64,000 nt of DNA from Aurantiacibacter sp. D1-12 (GTDB lineage: Bacteria; Pseudomonadota; Alphaproteobacteria; Sphingomonadales; Sphingomonadaceae): positions 1 to 64,000 of the forward strand of contig NZ_JAPJZJ010000001.1 in the NCBI RefSeq assembly GCF_028858515.1. Reading direction: 5' to 3'. Below the pieces are notes generated by a model. That model ran no database searches. It was not told where the DNA came from and saw only the letters and a list, made by a program, of their open reading frames with translations. The translations under genes were made by a program, and so were the position numbers. Positions 62,658 through 64,000 of the stretch are shown in pieces (the first letter of the stretch is position 1; each line of letters begins with the position of its first letter).

Positions 62658-63038
62658 TTAGTGTGTAAGTGACCGGCGCAGACGGTATTTCCCGCCTCGA
62701 AAATCCTCGAACAGCTGGCTCACTTGCGGATGGTCGATGGGCTCGTTCGCAGTATCAATCAGCAGGTTCTGCTGGCTGACATAGGCGACGTACGAGCTTT
62801 CCTCGTTCTCTGCGAGCAGGTGATAAAACGGCTGGTCCCGCCGCGGACGTTGAGCTTCGGGGATCTGTTCATACCATTCTTCCGAATTGGCATAGACCGG
62901 GTCGATATCGAAGATCACTCCGCGAAAATCGTAATTGCGGTGTTTGACCACGTCTCCGATGGCGAAACGGGCACGGGACCGGAGAGGAGCCTCTATGTGG
63001 CGTCCGGCCTGCGACAGGGAAAGTTCCGAGCGAGCCAT
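62658..63038 (-). CDS. hspQ: Heat shock protein HspQ (YccV-like)
   Basis: This 126-residue protein has the family core SRARFAIGDVVKHRNYDFRGVIFDIDPVYANSEEWY and PFYHLLAENEESSYVAYVSQQNLL. HspQ binds hemimethylated DNA and adapts Lon specificity in E. coli. It converges with the ABC-2 permease gene with six bases between. Confidence 0.95.
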   Translation of the reverse strand: MARSELSLSQAGRHIEAPLRSRARFAIGDVVKHRNYDFRGVIFDIDPVYANSEEWYEQIPEAQRPRRDQPFYHLLAENEESSYVAYVSQQNLLIDTANEPIDHPQVSQLFEDFRGGKYRLRRSLTH

Positions 63039-63206
63039 GCATCAAATATAGGTCAGGCTGATTAACCGACAAGTAACGCCCGCTGGCAATCACCCGATTT
63101 CGCGATTTTAGGCGTAAACAAGGCTTGGCAAGCACCCGAAGCTAGGCTAACCGCGCGCTTTCCCGGACGACCCCGGGGCCTGATCGCCCGCAAAGCGGGC
63201 TCTCGC

Positions 63207-63296
<90 letters not shown>

Positions 63297-63378
63297 CACA
63301 TCACTTTGCCAGCATCGACATCTGAGCGCTTGCCTGTACATCTGCGTGGCAGAAAAAGAAGCAATCTGCGGGGCACTC

Positions 63379-64000
63379 ATGGCCGAGAAACAATTCGACA
63401 TCATCATCTATGGCGCGACGAGCTTTGTCGGGCAGATTGTCACACAGTACATGCATGACCGTTACGGCGATGGTGCGGTAGGCTGGGCGATCGCGGGGCG
63501 ATCTCAAAGCAAGCTGGAAGATGTCGCGCGTTCCGTCGGACTGCCGGACGTCGAGATGATCGTTGCCGATGCTGCAGACGAGGTTGCATTGCAGCAGATA
63601 TGCGCTCGCACCAAGGTCGTCATTTCCACTGTCGGGCCCTATGCGCTGTACGGAGACATCCTGCTCAAGGTCTGCGCCGAGAACGGAACGCATTATTGCG
63701 ACCTGACAGGGGAGCCGCACTGGATCCGCCGGATGCAGGCAGCGCATGAAGAGACAGCCAAGGACAGCGGTGCGCGTATCGTGCATTGCTGCGGGTTCGA
63801 TTCCATACCTTCCGACCTTGGTGTGCATGTCTTGCAAGATCATGCGGTGAAGGCGTTGGGTGAACCCTGCGAACGGATCGACATGCGTGTAATGCGGATC
63901 AAGGGCGGCGCTTCTGGCGGAACCATAGCCAGTATGGTGGAACTGGTGAAGGAAGCATCGGGCAACGCACAGCTGCGGCGCGAGCTGAAAAATCCCTACA
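63379..64000 (+). CDS. Saccharopine dehydrogenase-like oxidoreductase, partial (C-terminus beyond window)
   Basis: From ATG 63379 the frame is open to the window end (207 codons seen). It has a Rossmann NAD(P) motif IIIYGATSFVGQIVTQYM, a GRSQSKLEDVARS segment, VISTVGPYALYG, YCDLTGEPHWIRRM and CCGFDSIPSDLGV. These match the trans-acting enoyl reductase/saccharopine dehydrogenase family. The probable substrate is unknown. It follows tRNA-Ser by 82 bases. Confidence 0.93.
   Translation, partial: MAEKQFDIIIYGATSFVGQIVTQYMHDRYGDGAVGWAIAGRSQSKLEDVARSVGLPDVEMIVADAADEVALQQICARTKVVISTVGPYALYGDILLKVCAENGTHYCDLTGEPHWIRRMQAAHEETAKDSGARIVHCCGFDSIPSDLGVHVLQDHAVKALGEPCERIDMRVMRIKGGASGGTIASMVELVKEASGNAQLRRELKNPY

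Overview
This 64-kb window looks like the chromosome of an alphaproteobacterium of the order Sphingomonadales, most like Erythrobacteraceae. The clues are a TonB-dependent receptor with a sphingomonad-type plug, a CrtZ carotenoid hydroxylase, a GcrA cell-cycle regulator, the alphaproteobacterial F1-ATPase zeta inhibitor (DUF1476), DUF1993 and HspQ, and two dispersed palindromes common in sphingomonads. No taxon was assigned by database search.

Region 1 (1-11.4 kb) is accessory DNA. It starts with a damaged Rhs/polymorphic-toxin tail, a candidate immunity gene and a stranded Rhs core fragment. A compact virB operon follows (virB2, B3, B4, B6, B8, B9, B10, B11; no B1, B5, B7 or virD4 seen). Next come a small helical protein and a large serine recombinase with an in-frame amber codon after its catalytic serine. 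The end of the recombinase frame runs antisense through a tRNA-Thr gene, which suggests an integrated and perhaps immobilised element.

Region 2 (11.4-28.5 kb) is mainly housekeeping: rarA, a palindrome-controlled PadR regulator, a glycosyltransferase, a thioredoxin/CcdA pair, typA, a TonB receptor, a YbbA/YbbP-type ABC exporter beside a lipoprotein esterase, and recF.

Region 3 (28.5-43 kb) holds the most unusual content. A phage-shock (Psp) network is spread over at least two loci. pspF is divergent from a long operon: a small membrane peptide, pspA, pspB, pspC, then eight more small proteins. Seven of these repeat the C-terminal coiled-coil motif of PspB and the last has a shortened form. 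About 13 kb away, two paralogous ~41-residue membrane peptides and an orphan PspC form a mini-operon. Both loci have sigma-54 promoters (GG-N10-GC) with a shared upstream TGTAAACTG-like motif. A third promoter of this type, with similar upstream motifs, precedes a strong hairpin and no recognisable gene, so it may drive a small RNA. Ordinary genes lie between: queuosine-precursor transporter, tRNA-Arg, a uracil-DNA glycosylase-like gene, grxD-bolA-DUF1476, leuDC, crtZ and sufE.

Region 4 (43-64 kb) is the conserved translation/RNA cluster rimP-nusA-ylxR-infB-rbfA-truB-rpsO-pnp, interrupted by a thioesterase, tdk, a four-gene minus-strand group ending in an AbgT transporter, a second AbgT gene and a site-2 protease. 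Then come a spermidine-synthase-like gene, DUF1993, a gene remnant, a possible small RNA with its own terminator, gcrA, an ABC-2 permease, hspQ, tRNA-Ser and a partial saccharopine-dehydrogenase-like gene cut by the window edge.
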